Source: Christiangramia sp.
GTDB lineage: Bacteria; Bacteroidota; Bacteroidia; Flavobacteriales; Flavobacteriaceae
Assembly: GCF_029937855.1 (NCBI RefSeq)
Contig: NZ_JAPYPC010000002.1
Location: 62,001 to 126,000 of the forward strand
Direction of reading: 5' to 3'
DNA: 64,000 nt
Shown: positions 1-10,595 of the stretch, piece after piece
How positions within the stretch are numbered: the stretch's first letter is position 1
Layout: the number at the start of each line of letters is the position of its first letter
Program-made: the position numbers and the translations under genes
The notes under the pieces: generated by a model
The model's input: the letters and a program-made list of their open reading frames with translations, nothing else
Databases searched by the model: none
What the model was told of the DNA's origin: nothing

Positions 1-1
1 A

Positions 2-274
2 GAGCATCTTTATTCAACAGAAGAGATTAGTCTTAGCACAGCAGCTTTAGGTGGGGAAATACAGGTTAGGACTTTTGATGGGGAAGTAAAATTGAAGGTA
101 AAGCCAGGTACGCAAAACGATAGCAGAGTGAAATTGAAAGGCAAAGGTTTCCCTAAGTATAAAAAAGAAAATCAGTTTGGAGATCTTTATATTAACTATA
201 AAGTGAAAGTGCCGGAAAATTTAACCGATAGGCAAAAGGAATTATTTCAGGAACTTAAAAAAACGGGAATATGA
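2..274 (+). CDS. DnaJ/CbpA-type co-chaperone, C-terminal part (5' end lies outside window)
   Basis: Frame 2 is open from the window edge: EHLYSTEEISLSTAALGGEIQVRTFDGEVKLKVKPGTQNDSRVKLKGKGFP...GDLYINYKVKVPENLTDRQKELF, typical DnaJ C-terminal domain; followed by a CbpM-like ORF. Confidence 0.9.
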   Translation, partial: EHLYSTEEISLSTAALGGEIQVRTFDGEVKLKVKPGTQNDSRVKLKGKGFPKYKKENQFGDLYINYKVKVPENLTDRQKELFQELKKTGI

Positions 275-561
275 AAAATGAAGATCTCATTCCTGCAGAA
301 GAAATTTGTATGCATTATGAAGTAGAGCGACAATTTGTAAGTTCACTTTATGAAAGCGGAATTATAGAAATTATAACCATTCAGGAAACTGAATATATTC
401 ACTGTGATCATCTGGCGAATCTGGAAAGGATGATGCGGTTGCACCAGGATCTGGATATAAGTCTTGAAGGTCTGGAAGCTATAAATCATCTGCTGGAAAA
501 AATTGGTGAACTACAAAAAGAAAATATGGGATTAAAGAATCGTTTAAATCTTTACGAATAA
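271..561 (+). CDS. CbpM-like chaperone modulator (MerR-type HTH)
   Basis: ORF overlapping the dnaJ-like stop by 4 nt; 96 aa with MerR/CbpM-like pattern (LIPAEEICMHYEVERQFVSSLYESGIIEI). Confidence 0.75.
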   Translation: MKNEDLIPAEEICMHYEVERQFVSSLYESGIIEIITIQETEYIHCDHLANLERMMRLHQDLDISLEGLEAINHLLEKIGELQKENMGLKNRLNLYE

Positions 562-698
562 TTAATGATATACAATTTTTCTTGTTTCCATATTTCATAA
601 GACGTATTCGTATATTCGGGATCCTGTAAAATTTTAATCCCTTTTTTAGCATTTGCGTTTAATTCCTTTAATTTTGAAGAAATTGAAATGAATTATAT

Positions 699-1991
699 AT
701 GAAATATGACAGAATAGACTCGAAACTCTTTATAAAAAACCGTAAAAACTTCATGGAAAAGATGAAGCCGAAAAGTCTGGCGGTTTTTAATTCGAATGAT
801 ATTTATCCTATTGGTGCAGATAGCACCATGCCTTTCCAGCAAAATCGTGATATATTTTATTTAAGTGGTGTGGATCAGGATGAAAGTATCCTGGTATTAT
901 TTCCTGATGCTCCTGAAGAAAAGCATCGCGAGATCCTTTTTTTAACCGAAACCAATGAGCATATTGCCGTTTGGGAAGGCGCTAAACTTACTAAAGATAA
1001 TGCTTTTGAAGTAAGTGGAATCAAAACCGTTTACTGGATGAAAGATTTCGAAAAGATCTTTTTTGAGGTAATGACGCAGTGTGATACAGTATATTTTAAT
1101 ACGAATGAGCATTACAGGGCGAATCATCAAACCGAAACCAGGGATGATCGTTTTATAAAATGGTGTAAGGAGAAATATCCTGCTCACCAGGTGGCCAAAG
1201 CAAACCCCATTTTGCAGAGATTACGTTCGGTAAAAGATCCTCTAGAACTGGAACTTATGCAAAAAGCCTGTGATATTACTGAGAAAGCTTTTCGAAGAAC
1301 TTTAAAATTCGTCAAACCGGGAGTGTGGGAATACGAAATTGAAGCGGAGTACTATCACGAAATGATAAGAAACAGGTCTAAAGGTTTTGCATATACCCCC
1401 ATTATCGCCAGTGGTAATAATGCGAACGTGCTACATTATATTGAGAACAGACACCAATGTAAAGAGGGAGATCTTATTCTTCTGGATACTGGAGCGGAGT
1501 ATGCGAACTATTCCAGTGACCTAAGTAGAACAATTCCTGTTTCAGGAAGGTATTCAGATAGGCAAAAACAAGTTTATAATGCCGTGAACAAGGTAAAAAA
1601 GGATGCTACCAAAATGTTGGTTCCTGGCACTATGTGGAAAGAGTATCATGTTGAGGTTGGTAAAATGATGACTTCAGAATTGTTGGATCTGGGATTACTG
1701 GACAAGGCAGATGTTCAGAATGAGGATCCAGACTGGCCTGCTTATAAGAAATATTTTATGCATGGAACTTCGCACCATATAGGATTGGATACACACGATT
1801 ATGGTATTCTCACGGAACCTATGAGGGCAAACCAGGTATTTACCGTGGAGCCCGGAATTTATCTACCCGATGAAGGTTTTGGAATTCGCCTGGAAGATGA
1901 TGTGGTAATTCAGGAAAAAGGCGATCCCTTTAATTTAATGAGAAATATTCCTATTGAAATTGAGGAGATAGAGGATATAATGAATTCCTAG
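699..1991 (+). CDS. Aminopeptidase P family protein (Xaa-Pro aminopeptidase)
   Basis: 430 aa; metal-ligand motifs LLDTGAEYANYSSDLSRTIPVSG, HGTSHHIGLDTHD, FTVEPGIYLPDEGFGIRLEDDV. Confidence 0.92.
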   Translation: MKYDRIDSKLFIKNRKNFMEKMKPKSLAVFNSNDIYPIGADSTMPFQQNRDIFYLSGVDQDESILVLFPDAPEEKHREILFLTETNEHIAVWEGAKLTKDNAFEVSGIKTVYWMKDFEKIFFEVMTQCDTVYFNTNEHYRANHQTETRDDRFIKWCKEKYPAHQVAKANPILQRLRSVKDPLELELMQKACDITEKAFRRTLKFVKPGVWEYEIEAEYYHEMIRNRSKGFAYTPIIASGNNANVLHYIENRHQCKEGDLILLDTGAEYANYSSDLSRTIPVSGRYSDRQKQVYNAVNKVKKDATKMLVPGTMWKEYHVEVGKMMTSELLDLGLLDKADVQNEDPDWPAYKKYFMHGTSHHIGLDTHDYGILTEPMRANQVFTVEPGIYLPDEGFGIRLEDDVVIQEKGDPFNLMRNIPIEIEEIEDIMNS

Positions 1992-2028
1992 TTCTTAGCT
2001 TTTTAAGGATAATTAAAACAATAACATT

Positions 2029-2072
2029 AACCGCGAATTCCTGAATTTCTATTCTGGGTTCGCGGTTTTTTT
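2029..2072 (+). terminator. Rho-independent terminator-like hairpin
   Basis: ACCGCGAA...TTCGCGGTTTTTTT stem plus T-run after pepP-like gene. Confidence 0.7.
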
Positions 2073-2082
2073 AATTTTTAGA

Positions 2083-2862
2083 ATGAGTGAAATAATTTTT
2101 AAAGGATCGAGGATTCATTTCAGCGTTGAAGGTCAGGGTGAGAAAATGCCCCTGGTGCTTCTGCATGGCTTTTTGGAAGATTCCAGCATATGGGAGCCTA
2201 TTGTTAAAGAACTCCAAAAAGAACGGCAGATTATTTGCATTGATTTGCCTGGTCATGGAAAGTCTGAAGGGCTGGCCAAAGAACATAATATGCGGCTCAT
2301 GGCGGAGGTGGTTCGGGAAGTGTTGAAAGCACTAGAGACCCAGGATATTAGTATCGCGGGACATAGTATGGGCGGTTATGTAAGTTTGGAATTCCTTAAA
2401 AATTTTCCTATGATGGTAAAGAGCATTATGTTGATTAATTCAACACCGATTGATGATACTGTGGAAAGACGTAAAATTCGTGAAAGATCTGTTAAACTGG
2501 TAGGAAAGAATAAAGAGGCGTATATAAGTATGGCTATTACTAATTTGTTCCCGAAGGAGAGCAAAGAGAATTTTGCTAAAGAAATTGAAAATTTGGAATC
2601 CCGGGCGATAAAGATGAATACAGAGAATGTGCAGGCTGCTCTAATTGGTATGAAGAACCGGATGGATTATTCTGAAATATTGAAAAATTTTTCCGGACAG
2701 AAGATTATTGCGGCTGGAGAACAGGATCCAATGATAGAGATTTCCCAGATCGAGCAAATTTCCACATTGTGTAATTGTGAGTTTTACATCATGAAAAACG
2801 GGCATAATTCTTATATAGAAGATATGAACAGTTTAAGAACAATTAAGCATTTCATCGATTAA
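2083..2862 (+). CDS. Alpha/beta hydrolase
   Basis: LVLLHGFLEDSSIW, IDLPGHGKS and nucleophile elbow AGHSMGGYVSLEF. Confidence 0.88.
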   Translation: MSEIIFKGSRIHFSVEGQGEKMPLVLLHGFLEDSSIWEPIVKELQKERQIICIDLPGHGKSEGLAKEHNMRLMAEVVREVLKALETQDISIAGHSMGGYVSLEFLKNFPMMVKSIMLINSTPIDDTVERRKIRERSVKLVGKNKEAYISMAITNLFPKESKENFAKEIENLESRAIKMNTENVQAALIGMKNRMDYSEILKNFSGQKIIAAGEQDPMIEISQIEQISTLCNCEFYIMKNGHNSYIEDMNSLRTIKHFID

Positions 2863-2934
2863 TCAACGCATTTTGTCGAATTATTAACTTTTTATTATAT
2901 TTTAGTAAACTAGAAACCAGAAATTTAACCTTAT

Positions 2935-3186
2935 ATGAAAAAATTGACCCCTACTTTATTTTCATTTGCAAAGGTTTATTGCAATCTTTTCGGCCATAAA
3001 TTAAGAGTGTCTAAAAACATTACCAATCACGTACATGAGTATACCTGCAAAAAATGTGGGATGGAAATGACAGATACTGCAGATGGGCTATTAGCCAGAT
3101 TAACTCCGAGATTCAAAGAAACTAACAGGTACCTTGCCAAAATTCACGAGAAGCGAAAAAGGGTATTTTTCGCAAAGGCTTCTTAG
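2935..3186 (+). CDS. Small CxxC-containing hypothetical protein
   Basis: 83 aa ORF with HEYTCKKCGMEMT; good spacing after hydrolase gene. Confidence 0.6.
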   Translation: MKKLTPTLFSFAKVYCNLFGHKLRVSKNITNHVHEYTCKKCGMEMTDTADGLLARLTPRFKETNRYLAKIHEKRKRVFFAKAS

Positions 3187-4238
3187 TCTTTTTTATTCTC
3201 CATCGAATTCCAGCCTCTTGCAATCAAAGGTAATTTTTGATTGGCTCGGGTCACCAGGTGCATACCTTCACTTTCTTGGGTCATGTGGCCAATCACCGTT
3301 AAGTGCGGATTTCCCTTTATTTTATCGTAATCTTCCTGTGCGATTGTAAAAAGCAGCTCATAGTCTTCCCCACCGCTTAGTGCGATCATGGTGCTATCTA
3401 TTTCAAATTCTTCACAAACTGAAATTACCGCAGGATCTAACGGAATTTTCTCTTCATACAGGTTAGCGCCCAATTTAGAGTTTTTACAAAGATGGATCAC
3501 TTCAGAAGAAAGTCCGTCGCTAATATCTATCATGGAGGTTGGAAGTACTCCCAGATCTTTTAAAAGTGGCGGAATGTCTTTTCTGGCTTCTGGCTTCAAT
3601 TGCCTTTCAATCAAATAGGTGTATTGATCGAGATCTGGTTGGGAATTTGGATTCGCTTTAAAAACTTCTTTTTCCCGTTCCAATACCTGTAAACCCATGT
3701 ATGCAGCTCCAAGATCACCTGTCACTACCAAAAGATCGTTTGCTTTAGCTCCGTTACGGTAAACAATTTCTTCTTTTTCAGCAATTCCCAACGCTGTAAT
3801 ACTAATCAGCAATCCGGAAGTAGAGGAAGTGGTATCCCCACCAATAACATCCACATTGTATATTTTAGAAGCCAGCTGAATTCCAGCATATAGTTCTTCC
3901 AGCGCTTCTACCGGAAAACGGTTCGAAACGGCTATGGAAACCGTGATTTGAGTGGCTTTTCCATTCATGGCGTAAACGTCTGAAAGGTTTACCATAACGG
4001 CTTTATATCCCAAATGCTTTAAAGGCATATACGCCAAGTCAAAATGAACGCCTTCTACGAGCAAATCTGTGGTAATTATGCTCTGCTTGTTTTTAAAATC
4101 CAGAACTGCAGCATCGTCACCAATCGCTTTAATGGTGGAATCTAACTTTGGTTTAAAATTCTTAGTTAAGTGATCTATTAAACCAAATTCACCTAATTCT
4201 GAAAGGTTTGTCTTATTTTCCTGACTATTTTCAAACAT
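3183..4238 (-). CDS. thiL: Thiamine-monophosphate kinase
   Basis: IGDDAAVLD, ITTDLLVEGVHFDL, VIGGDTTSS, DISDGLSSEVIHL, SGGEDYELLF motifs of ThiL. Confidence 0.93.
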   Translation of the reverse strand: MFENSQENKTNLSELGEFGLIDHLTKNFKPKLDSTIKAIGDDAAVLDFKNKQSIITTDLLVEGVHFDLAYMPLKHLGYKAVMVNLSDVYAMNGKATQITVSIAVSNRFPVEALEELYAGIQLASKIYNVDVIGGDTTSSTSGLLISITALGIAEKEEIVYRNGAKANDLLVVTGDLGAAYMGLQVLEREKEVFKANPNSQPDLDQYTYLIERQLKPEARKDIPPLLKDLGVLPTSMIDISDGLSSEVIHLCKNSKLGANLYEEKIPLDPAVISVCEEFEIDSTMIALSGGEDYELLFTIAQEDYDKIKGNPHLTVIGHMTQESEGMHLVTRANQKLPLIARGWNSMENKKD

Positions 4239-4464
4239 GCAATTGAATTTTAAAATACAAAAGTACGATTATAAAATTCAATGAAGAAAATGAAGTTAAA
4301 GCATTGCTGGTGGAATTAGGAGTCTTTTAAATAGGGGAAAATTAGGTTATAAATTCTAATTGAAGACCTCTATAATTCAATTCTTAAAACATATGCTTAG
4401 TCTATGGTAAAACACATGCATTGTAGTATATTTGTGCACAATTTAGAATTAATCTTTATAGGTT

Positions 4465-4794
4465 ATGATTAAAGTTAGCGAAGAGGCTAAAAGAAAAATT
4501 TCCACATTGATGTCTGAAGAAGGTTTTAACCCAGTTGCAGACTATGTTCGCGTAGGTGTGAAGAGTGGAGGTTGTTCTGGTTTATCTTACGAATTAAATT
4601 TTGATAAAAGCCAGGAGGAAGGTGATAAGATTTTTGAAGACAATGATGTTAAGATCGTTGTGGATAAGCGTAGTGTTCTGTATTTAGCAGGAACTATCCT
4701 TGAATATTCAGGAGGATTAAATGGCAAAGGATTTGTATTTAATAATCCTAATGCTCAAAGAACCTGCGGTTGCGGGGAGAGTTTTTCATTGTAA
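4465..4794 (+). CDS. sufA: HesB/IscA-family iron-sulfur assembly protein (SufA-type)
   Basis: VGVKSGGCSGLSYEL ... CGCGESF conserved cysteines; first gene of suf cluster. Confidence 0.9.
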   Translation: MIKVSEEAKRKISTLMSEEGFNPVADYVRVGVKSGGCSGLSYELNFDKSQEEGDKIFEDNDVKIVVDKRSVLYLAGTILEYSGGLNGKGFVFNNPNAQRTCGCGESFSL

Positions 4795-4804
4795 AGTGAA
4801 AAAG

Positions 4805-4823
4805 TTTAAAGTGCGAAAGTTCA
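4805..4823 (+). repeat. Left imperfect inverted flank of four-helix-bundle ORF
   Basis: TTTAAAGTGCGAAAGTTCA; pairs with the right flank at 5204-5222 (15 of 19 positions). Confidence 0.45.
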
Positions 4824-4831
4824 TAATGTAG

Positions 4832-5200
4832 ATGTCGAAATTTAGTTCTTTTGAAGAAATTAAAGCATGGCAAAAGGCTAGAGAATTAAATTCTGAAATC
4901 TATGAAATTAGTAACGATGGTCTGTTCAAAACAGATTTTGATTTAAAAAGTCAAATAAGAAGATCCAGTATTTCAATCTCTTCAAATATTGCTGAAGGAT
5001 TTGAAAGAGGGACGATAAAAGAATTTATTCGTTTTTTATATATAGCAAAAGCTTCGGCTGGCGAATTTAGATCTCAGCTATATTTAGCCTACGATTTAAG
5101 ATATATAAAGGATGAGAATTTTGAAAGGTTGAACTCCAGGGTGAGTGATATTTCGAAAATGATAAGTGGATTGATAAAATATTTAAATACCACTTTATAG
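4832..5200 (+). CDS. Four-helix-bundle protein (S23 / 23S rRNA intervening-sequence protein family)
   Basis: KFSSFEEIKAWQKARELNSEIYEIS...LKSQIRRSSISISSNIAEGFERGT...FIRFLYIAKASAGEFRSQLYLA is the hallmark of the four-helix bundle/IVP family. Confidence 0.9.
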   Translation: MSKFSSFEEIKAWQKARELNSEIYEISNDGLFKTDFDLKSQIRRSSISISSNIAEGFERGTIKEFIRFLYIAKASAGEFRSQLYLAYDLRYIKDENFERLNSRVSDISKMISGLIKYLNTTL

Positions 5201-5203
5201 CGT

Positions 5204-5222
5204 TCAACTTTTCAACTTTAAA
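5204..5222 (-). repeat. Right imperfect inverted flank of four-helix-bundle ORF
   Basis: TCAACTTTTCAACTTTAAA; reverse complement TTTAAAGTTGAAAAGTTGA resembles the left flank. Confidence 0.45.
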
Positions 5223-5230
5223 AACAGAAT

Positions 5231-6676
5231 ATGGCATATACTGAAGATGATTTAAAGAAAGAGCTCGAAACCAAAGAGTATGAGTATGGGTTTTATACAG
5301 ATATAGAATCTGATACTTTTCCTGTGGGCTTGAACGAAGATATCGTAAGGGCAATTTCTAAAAAGAAAGAAGAACCGGAGTGGATGACACAGTGGCGGTT
5401 GGAAGCATACCGCGCCTGGGAAGAAATGATCGAACCGCAGTGGGCCAATGTGAAATATCCAAAACCAGACTTTCAAAATATATCTTATTACTCGGCACCT
5501 AATAAAAAGCCGAAATACGAAAGTTTGGATGAGGTAGATCCAGAATTGCTGGACACATTCAAAAAATTGGGGATCTCTCTGGACGAGCAGAAGAAACTGG
5601 CCGGAGTCGCGGTAGATGTAGTAATGGATTCAGTTTCTGTAACTACTACTTTTAAAAAGACATTGGCTGAAAAAGGGATTATTTTCTGTTCTATTTCTGA
5701 AGCAATTAAGGAGCATCCTGAACTGGTAAAGAAATATTTGGGAACCGTGGTTCCGAAGAAAGATAACTTTTATGCAGCTTTGAACTCGGCGGTATTCAGT
5801 GACGGCTCTTTTTGCTATATCCCTAAAGGAGTGCGTTGCCCAATGGAGCTTTCCACTTATTTCAGAATTAACCAGGCAGGTACAGGTCAGTTTGAAAGAA
5901 CCCTTGTGGTTGCAGATGAAGATAGTTATGTAAGTTATCTGGAAGGTTGTACTGCACCTTCACGTGATGAAAATCAATTGCATGCTGCCGTTGTAGAGCT
6001 TGTGGCCTTAGATGGTTCAGAAATTAAATACAGTACCGTTCAAAACTGGTTTCCCGGGAACAAAGAAGGTAAGGGAGGAGTTTTCAATTTTGTTACTAAA
6101 AGAGGCCTTTGCGAGAAAAACGCGAAGATCTCCTGGACACAGGTGGAGACAGGTTCAGCAGTAACCTGGAAATACCCTAGTTGTATTTTAAAAGGAGATA
6201 ACTCTGTTGGTGAATTCTATTCTATTGCAGTTACTAATAACTGGCAACAGGCAGATACAGGAACGAAGATGATCCATCTTGGAAAGAATACCAAAAGTAC
6301 CATCATTTCTAAAGGTATTTCGGCAGGACAATCTCAGAATTCCTATCGGGGGCTTGTTCAGATAAATGGACGAGCGCATAACGCCAGAAACTTTTCACAA
6401 TGTGATTCCCTCTTAATGGGTAACAAATGTGGAGCGCATACCTTCCCATATATAGAAGTTAAAAATAAATCGGCTCAGGTTGAGCACGAGGCGACGACGA
6501 GTAAAATTGGAGAAGACCAGATATTCTATTGTAATCAGCGTGGGATTGATACTGAAAAAGCAATAGCCTTAATTGTGAATGGGTTTAGTAAGGAAGTATT
6601 AAATAAACTGCCCATGGAGTTTGCAGTAGAAGCTCAGAAATTACTTGAAATTTCGCTGGAAGGTTCCGTTGGATAA
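5231..6676 (+). CDS. sufB: Fe-S cluster assembly protein SufB
   Basis: 481 aa; [48 protein letters not shown]. Confidence 0.96.
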   Translation: MAYTEDDLKKELETKEYEYGFYTDIESDTFPVGLNEDIVRAISKKKEEPEWMTQWRLEAYRAWEEMIEPQWANVKYPKPDFQNISYYSAPNKKPKYESLDEVDPELLDTFKKLGISLDEQKKLAGVAVDVVMDSVSVTTTFKKTLAEKGIIFCSISEAIKEHPELVKKYLGTVVPKKDNFYAALNSAVFSDGSFCYIPKGVRCPMELSTYFRINQAGTGQFERTLVVADEDSYVSYLEGCTAPSRDENQLHAAVVELVALDGSEIKYSTVQNWFPGNKEGKGGVFNFVTKRGLCEKNAKISWTQVETGSAVTWKYPSCILKGDNSVGEFYSIAVTNNWQQADTGTKMIHLGKNTKSTIISKGISAGQSQNSYRGLVQINGRAHNARNFSQCDSLLMGNKCGAHTFPYIEVKNKSAQVEHEATTSKIGEDQIFYCNQRGIDTEKAIALIVNGFSKEVLNKLPMEFAVEAQKLLEISLEGSVG

Positions 6677-6697
6677 ACCCCAGCGCTAAAAACTGTT

Positions 6698-7081
6698 ATG
6701 AAGAAGTTATTTGGAGTATTGATATTGAGCCTGGTTCTTTTTTCCTGTCAGGATTACGAAAGAAAAGAATTATTAGATCAGCCCCAGGCTGAAAAAGTAA
6801 GGGATAGTATTCAGGTTTTGGAAGGAGAAGTTGTTTACGGTGGTGAGTCTGCGGTGATGCGAGGTGAGAATTTTGTTTATGGGATCACTTTAGATTCAAC
6901 TTCGAAAGTTCTTTCAGAAAGAATCGCTCCTTTAAAATCTGATGATTTTGAAATGATCCCGGTTAAGGTGAAAGCTCAGATAAGGCCAAATCCACGACAG
7001 GAAGGATGGGAAGAAGTGATTGAAATTTTAGAAATCCTTGAGGTTCCTGAGGGAGCAAAAGTATCAGACTCAATAAAATAA
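6698..7081 (+). CDS. Small putative lipoprotein within suf cluster
   Basis: MKKLFGVLILSLVLFSCQD lipobox; 127 aa. Confidence 0.7.
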   Translation: MKKLFGVLILSLVLFSCQDYERKELLDQPQAEKVRDSIQVLEGEVVYGGESAVMRGENFVYGITLDSTSKVLSERIAPLKSDDFEMIPVKVKAQIRPNPRQEGWEEVIEILEILEVPEGAKVSDSIK

Positions 7082-7132
7082 TAAATAGAAAAAATAAATC
7101 CATCTGCCAAAGCAGATTCAGAATTGATAAAC

Positions 7133-7885
7133 ATGCTTAAAATAAAGAATTTACACGCCAGCATAGAAGATAAAGAAATCTTAAAAGGAATTAACCTTGA
7201 GATTAATCCGGGAGAAGTACATGCGATCATGGGACCCAATGGGTCAGGAAAGAGTACTTTATCTTCAGTAATTGCAGGAAGAGAGGAATATGAAATGACC
7301 GAGGGTGAAATGATCTTCGAAGGTGCAGATCTTCAGGAGATGGACCCCGAAGAAAGGTCTCACAAAGGCATTTTCCTTTCTTTTCAATATCCTGTGGAAA
7401 TTCCGGGAGTTTCAGTAACCAACTTTATCAAAACAGCGATCAATGCACAGCGTAAAGCACATGGTAAAGAGGATATGCCGGCGAATGAAATGCTGAAGAT
7501 GATTCGTGAGAAGTCTGAATCGCTGGAAATCGACCGTAAGTTTTTATCACGTTCCCTAAATCAGGGATTCTCCGGAGGAGAGAAAAAGCGTAATGAGATC
7601 TTCCAGATGGCAGTATTAGATCCAAAATTATCTATTCTGGACGAAACAGATTCAGGTCTGGATATCGATGCTTTAAAGGTAGTGGCCAATGGAGTGAACA
7701 AGCTTAGAAGAGAAGATAATGCCGTATTGCTTATTACCCACTACCAGAGATTATTGAATTATATCGTACCAGATGTGGTGCATGTAATGATAGACGGGAA
7801 AATTGTGAAATCTGGAGGGAAAGAGCTAGCTCACGAACTGGAAGAAAGAGGTTACGACTGGATAAAGGCAGAGAAAACCGTTTAA
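7133..7885 (+). CDS. sufC: Fe-S cluster assembly ATPase SufC
   Basis: Walker A GPNGSGKST, signature FSGGEKKRNEI, ILDETDSGLD; ATG at 7133 (the track start at 7124 is a TTG). Confidence 0.96.
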   Translation: MLKIKNLHASIEDKEILKGINLEINPGEVHAIMGPNGSGKSTLSSVIAGREEYEMTEGEMIFEGADLQEMDPEERSHKGIFLSFQYPVEIPGVSVTNFIKTAINAQRKAHGKEDMPANEMLKMIREKSESLEIDRKFLSRSLNQGFSGGEKKRNEIFQMAVLDPKLSILDETDSGLDIDALKVVANGVNKLRREDNAVLLITHYQRLLNYIVPDVVHVMIDGKIVKSGGKELAHELEERGYDWIKAEKTV

Positions 7886-7988
7886 TCAATTTGAAAATTC
7901 GTCAATTTGATAATTGAATAAGTTGATTGTTTAAAAAACACCTTTTACAGAGTTAAATTTTAAACCTTGAACTTTAAATTTAAAAAGA

Positions 7989-9305
7989 ATGGAATTAAAA
8001 GATAAACTTATCTCATCATTTTTAGCTTTTGAAGAAGGGCTGGAGCCAGATAAAGGAATGGATTCTATCAGAAATGAAGCTATCAGGGAATTTGAAAACC
8101 TGGGCTTTCCGAATAGAAAAGATGAGAACTGGAAATATACTTCGCTTAATGCTATATTAAAGCATGACTATACTATATTTCCGAAGAAAGAAGATGCGAT
8201 AGAATATCGTGATATTAAGAAATATCTTATTCATGATATAGATACTTACGATCTTGTATTTATTGATGGGATCTTTTCTTCACACTTGTCTCAAACCACA
8301 CACGATAAGATCGATGTTTGTTTAATGTCTTCAGCATTAACGCAGGATAAATACAGACCGGTAATAGATAATTACTTTAATAAGATAGCGCCAAAATCTG
8401 GTTTGAATTCTTTGAACACAGCTTTTGCAAGAGAAGGTGCATTTATCCATATCCATAAGAATAAGCAGGCAGATAAACCTATACAGATCATCAATTTCGC
8501 CACGGGAAATGAATCTTCTTTACTGCTTCAGCCAAGAAATCTGGTAGTGGTAGAAGAGAATTCTCATGTTCAGATTATTGAAAGACACCAAAGTCTTACA
8601 GAGCATCCGGTACTTACCAATTCTTTGACGGAGATCTATGCCGATAGAAGGGCAATGGTAGATTATTACAAGATTCAGAATGATAAAGGTTCGGCGTCTT
8701 TAATAGACAACACCTTTATAGATCAGAAAGATGAAAGTAATGTATCTGTGCATACTTTCTCATTCGGAGGAAAACTGACCCGTAACAACCTCAATTTTTA
8801 TCAAAATGGTGAGCGTATAGACTCTACCATGAAAGGGGTTACCATCATTGAAGGTAAACAGCATGTAGATCATAATACTTTAGTACACCATATTGAACCG
8901 AATTGTGAAAGTCATCAGGATTATAAAGGTATTTTTGGTGACAGTTCTACTGGAGTTTTCAACGGAAAGGTTTTAGTGGAAAAAGAAGCTCAGAAAACAA
9001 ATGCCTACCAGTCTAATAACAATATCCTTGCAGACGATAAAGCAACGATAAACTCTAAACCACAATTGGAGATCTTTGCAGATGATGTCGCCTGTAGTCA
9101 TGGATGTACTATTGGTCAATTGGATGAGGAAGCATTATTTTATCTCCAATCCAGGGGAATTCCGAGAAAAGAAGCAAGGGGACTAATGCTGTATGCTTTT
9201 GCAAATAACGTTTTGGAAAGTGTAAAGATTCCTGAAGTTAAGAAGAGAATCAATAAATTGATCGCTTCCAAGCTAGAGGTAGATCTTGGTTTTAATAACC
9301 TGTAA
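7989..9305 (+). CDS. sufD: Fe-S cluster assembly protein SufD
   Basis: 438 aa; KDENWKYTSL, DDVACSHGCTIGQLDEEALFYLQSRGI. Confidence 0.95.
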   Translation: MELKDKLISSFLAFEEGLEPDKGMDSIRNEAIREFENLGFPNRKDENWKYTSLNAILKHDYTIFPKKEDAIEYRDIKKYLIHDIDTYDLVFIDGIFSSHLSQTTHDKIDVCLMSSALTQDKYRPVIDNYFNKIAPKSGLNSLNTAFAREGAFIHIHKNKQADKPIQIINFATGNESSLLLQPRNLVVVEENSHVQIIERHQSLTEHPVLTNSLTEIYADRRAMVDYYKIQNDKGSASLIDNTFIDQKDESNVSVHTFSFGGKLTRNNLNFYQNGERIDSTMKGVTIIEGKQHVDHNTLVHHIEPNCESHQDYKGIFGDSSTGVFNGKVLVEKEAQKTNAYQSNNNILADDKATINSKPQLEIFADDVACSHGCTIGQLDEEALFYLQSRGIPRKEARGLMLYAFANNVLESVKIPEVKKRINKLIASKLEVDLGFNNL

Positions 9306-9329
9306 TATAAATTCAAAAAAATTTTAAGG

Positions 9330-10568
9330 ATGAGTCAGCAAACCCAGGCTAAGACCTTTGAGGTTGAAAAGATTCGAAAAGATTTTCCAATCCTTAACCG
9401 GAAGGTTAACGGCTATCCTTTGGTTTATTTTGATAATGCAGCCACCTCCCAAACGCCGAAACAGGTGATGGATGCGATCGTGGATTATTATTCCAATTAC
9501 AACGCAAATATCCATAGGGGTGTTCACTCTTTATCTCAGGAGGCTACAGATAAATATGAAGAGGCGAGGATAAAAATTCAGAAGCATTTTAATGCTGAAA
9601 AGGCTCATGAAATTATATTCACTTCAGGGACTACGCATGGAATTAACCTGGTAGCAAATGGTTTTTCTTCTTTATTGGAAGAAGGAGATGAAATTTTGGT
9701 TTCAGCCATGGAACATCATTCCAATATTGTTCCCTGGCAAATGCTTTGCGAAAAGACTGGCGCCAAACTTAAGGTCATTCCTATGGATCTTAAGGGTGAA
9801 CTTATTTATTCAGAATTCGAAAAATTGGTAAGTTCCAAAACCAAACTTGTATTTCTAAATCATGTTTCCAATGCTTTGGGAACTGTAAATCCTATTGAAA
9901 GAATCATTAAAAAGGCTCACGAAAATGCTGCGGCAGTTTTAATAGATGGTGCACAGGCAGCTCCTCATATTAAAGCCGATGTACAGGCTCTGGATGTTGA
10001 CTTTTATGTGGTCTCTGCACATAAAATGTGTGGCCCTACTGGCGTTGGAGTGCTCTACGGAAAAGAAGAATGGCTGGAAAAATTGCCTCCTTATCAGGGA
10101 GGTGGAGAGATGATTGCCACGGTTTCCTTTGAGAAAACTACCTATGCCGGACTTCCTCATAAATTTGAAGCCGGAACCCCTAATATCTGTGGTGGAATTG
10201 CTTTTGGTGCTGCCATAGATTATATGAATAAGATAGGCTTTAATGAAATTGCAGCTTATGAACACGAACTTCTGGTATATGCAACCCAAAAGCTAAAAGA
10301 AATCGAAGGCATGAAGATCTACGGCGAAGCCCTGGATAAAACAGCAGTAATTTCTTTTAATATTGAGGGCTTACACCCTTATGATATAGGAACTCTTCTG
10401 GATAAAATGGGAATTGCAGTGCGTACAGGACATCATTGTGCGCAACCAATCATGGATTTCTTTAAAATCCCTGGAACTGTAAGAGCCTCTTTTTCTTTTT
10501 ATAATACTTTCAGTGAAATTGACAGGTTTATCGAAGCGGTGAAAAAGGCCAAAATGATGCTTCAGTAG
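9330..10568 (+). CDS. sufS: Cysteine desulfurase (SufS type)
   Basis: PLVYFDNAATSQTP, GTTHGINLVA, VVSAHKMCGPTGVGVLYGK (PLP lysine), RTGHHCAQP. Confidence 0.96.
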   Translation: MSQQTQAKTFEVEKIRKDFPILNRKVNGYPLVYFDNAATSQTPKQVMDAIVDYYSNYNANIHRGVHSLSQEATDKYEEARIKIQKHFNAEKAHEIIFTSGTTHGINLVANGFSSLLEEGDEILVSAMEHHSNIVPWQMLCEKTGAKLKVIPMDLKGELIYSEFEKLVSSKTKLVFLNHVSNALGTVNPIERIIKKAHENAAAVLIDGAQAAPHIKADVQALDVDFYVVSAHKMCGPTGVGVLYGKEEWLEKLPPYQGGGEMIATVSFEKTTYAGLPHKFEAGTPNICGGIAFGAAIDYMNKIGFNEIAAYEHELLVYATQKLKEIEGMKIYGEALDKTAVISFNIEGLHPYDIGTLLDKMGIAVRTGHHCAQPIMDFFKIPGTVRASFSFYNTFSEIDRFIEAVKKAKMMLQ

Positions 10569-10595
10569 ATCAAATTCACGAGTTAATAATAATTT

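Noticed and set aside
942-1187. Numerous 60-145 aa antisense ORFs inside well-supported genes (for example 942..1187, 13848..14285, 56290..56787, 49286..49687)
   Set aside because: They lie fully antisense to strongly recognised genes and show no family motifs.
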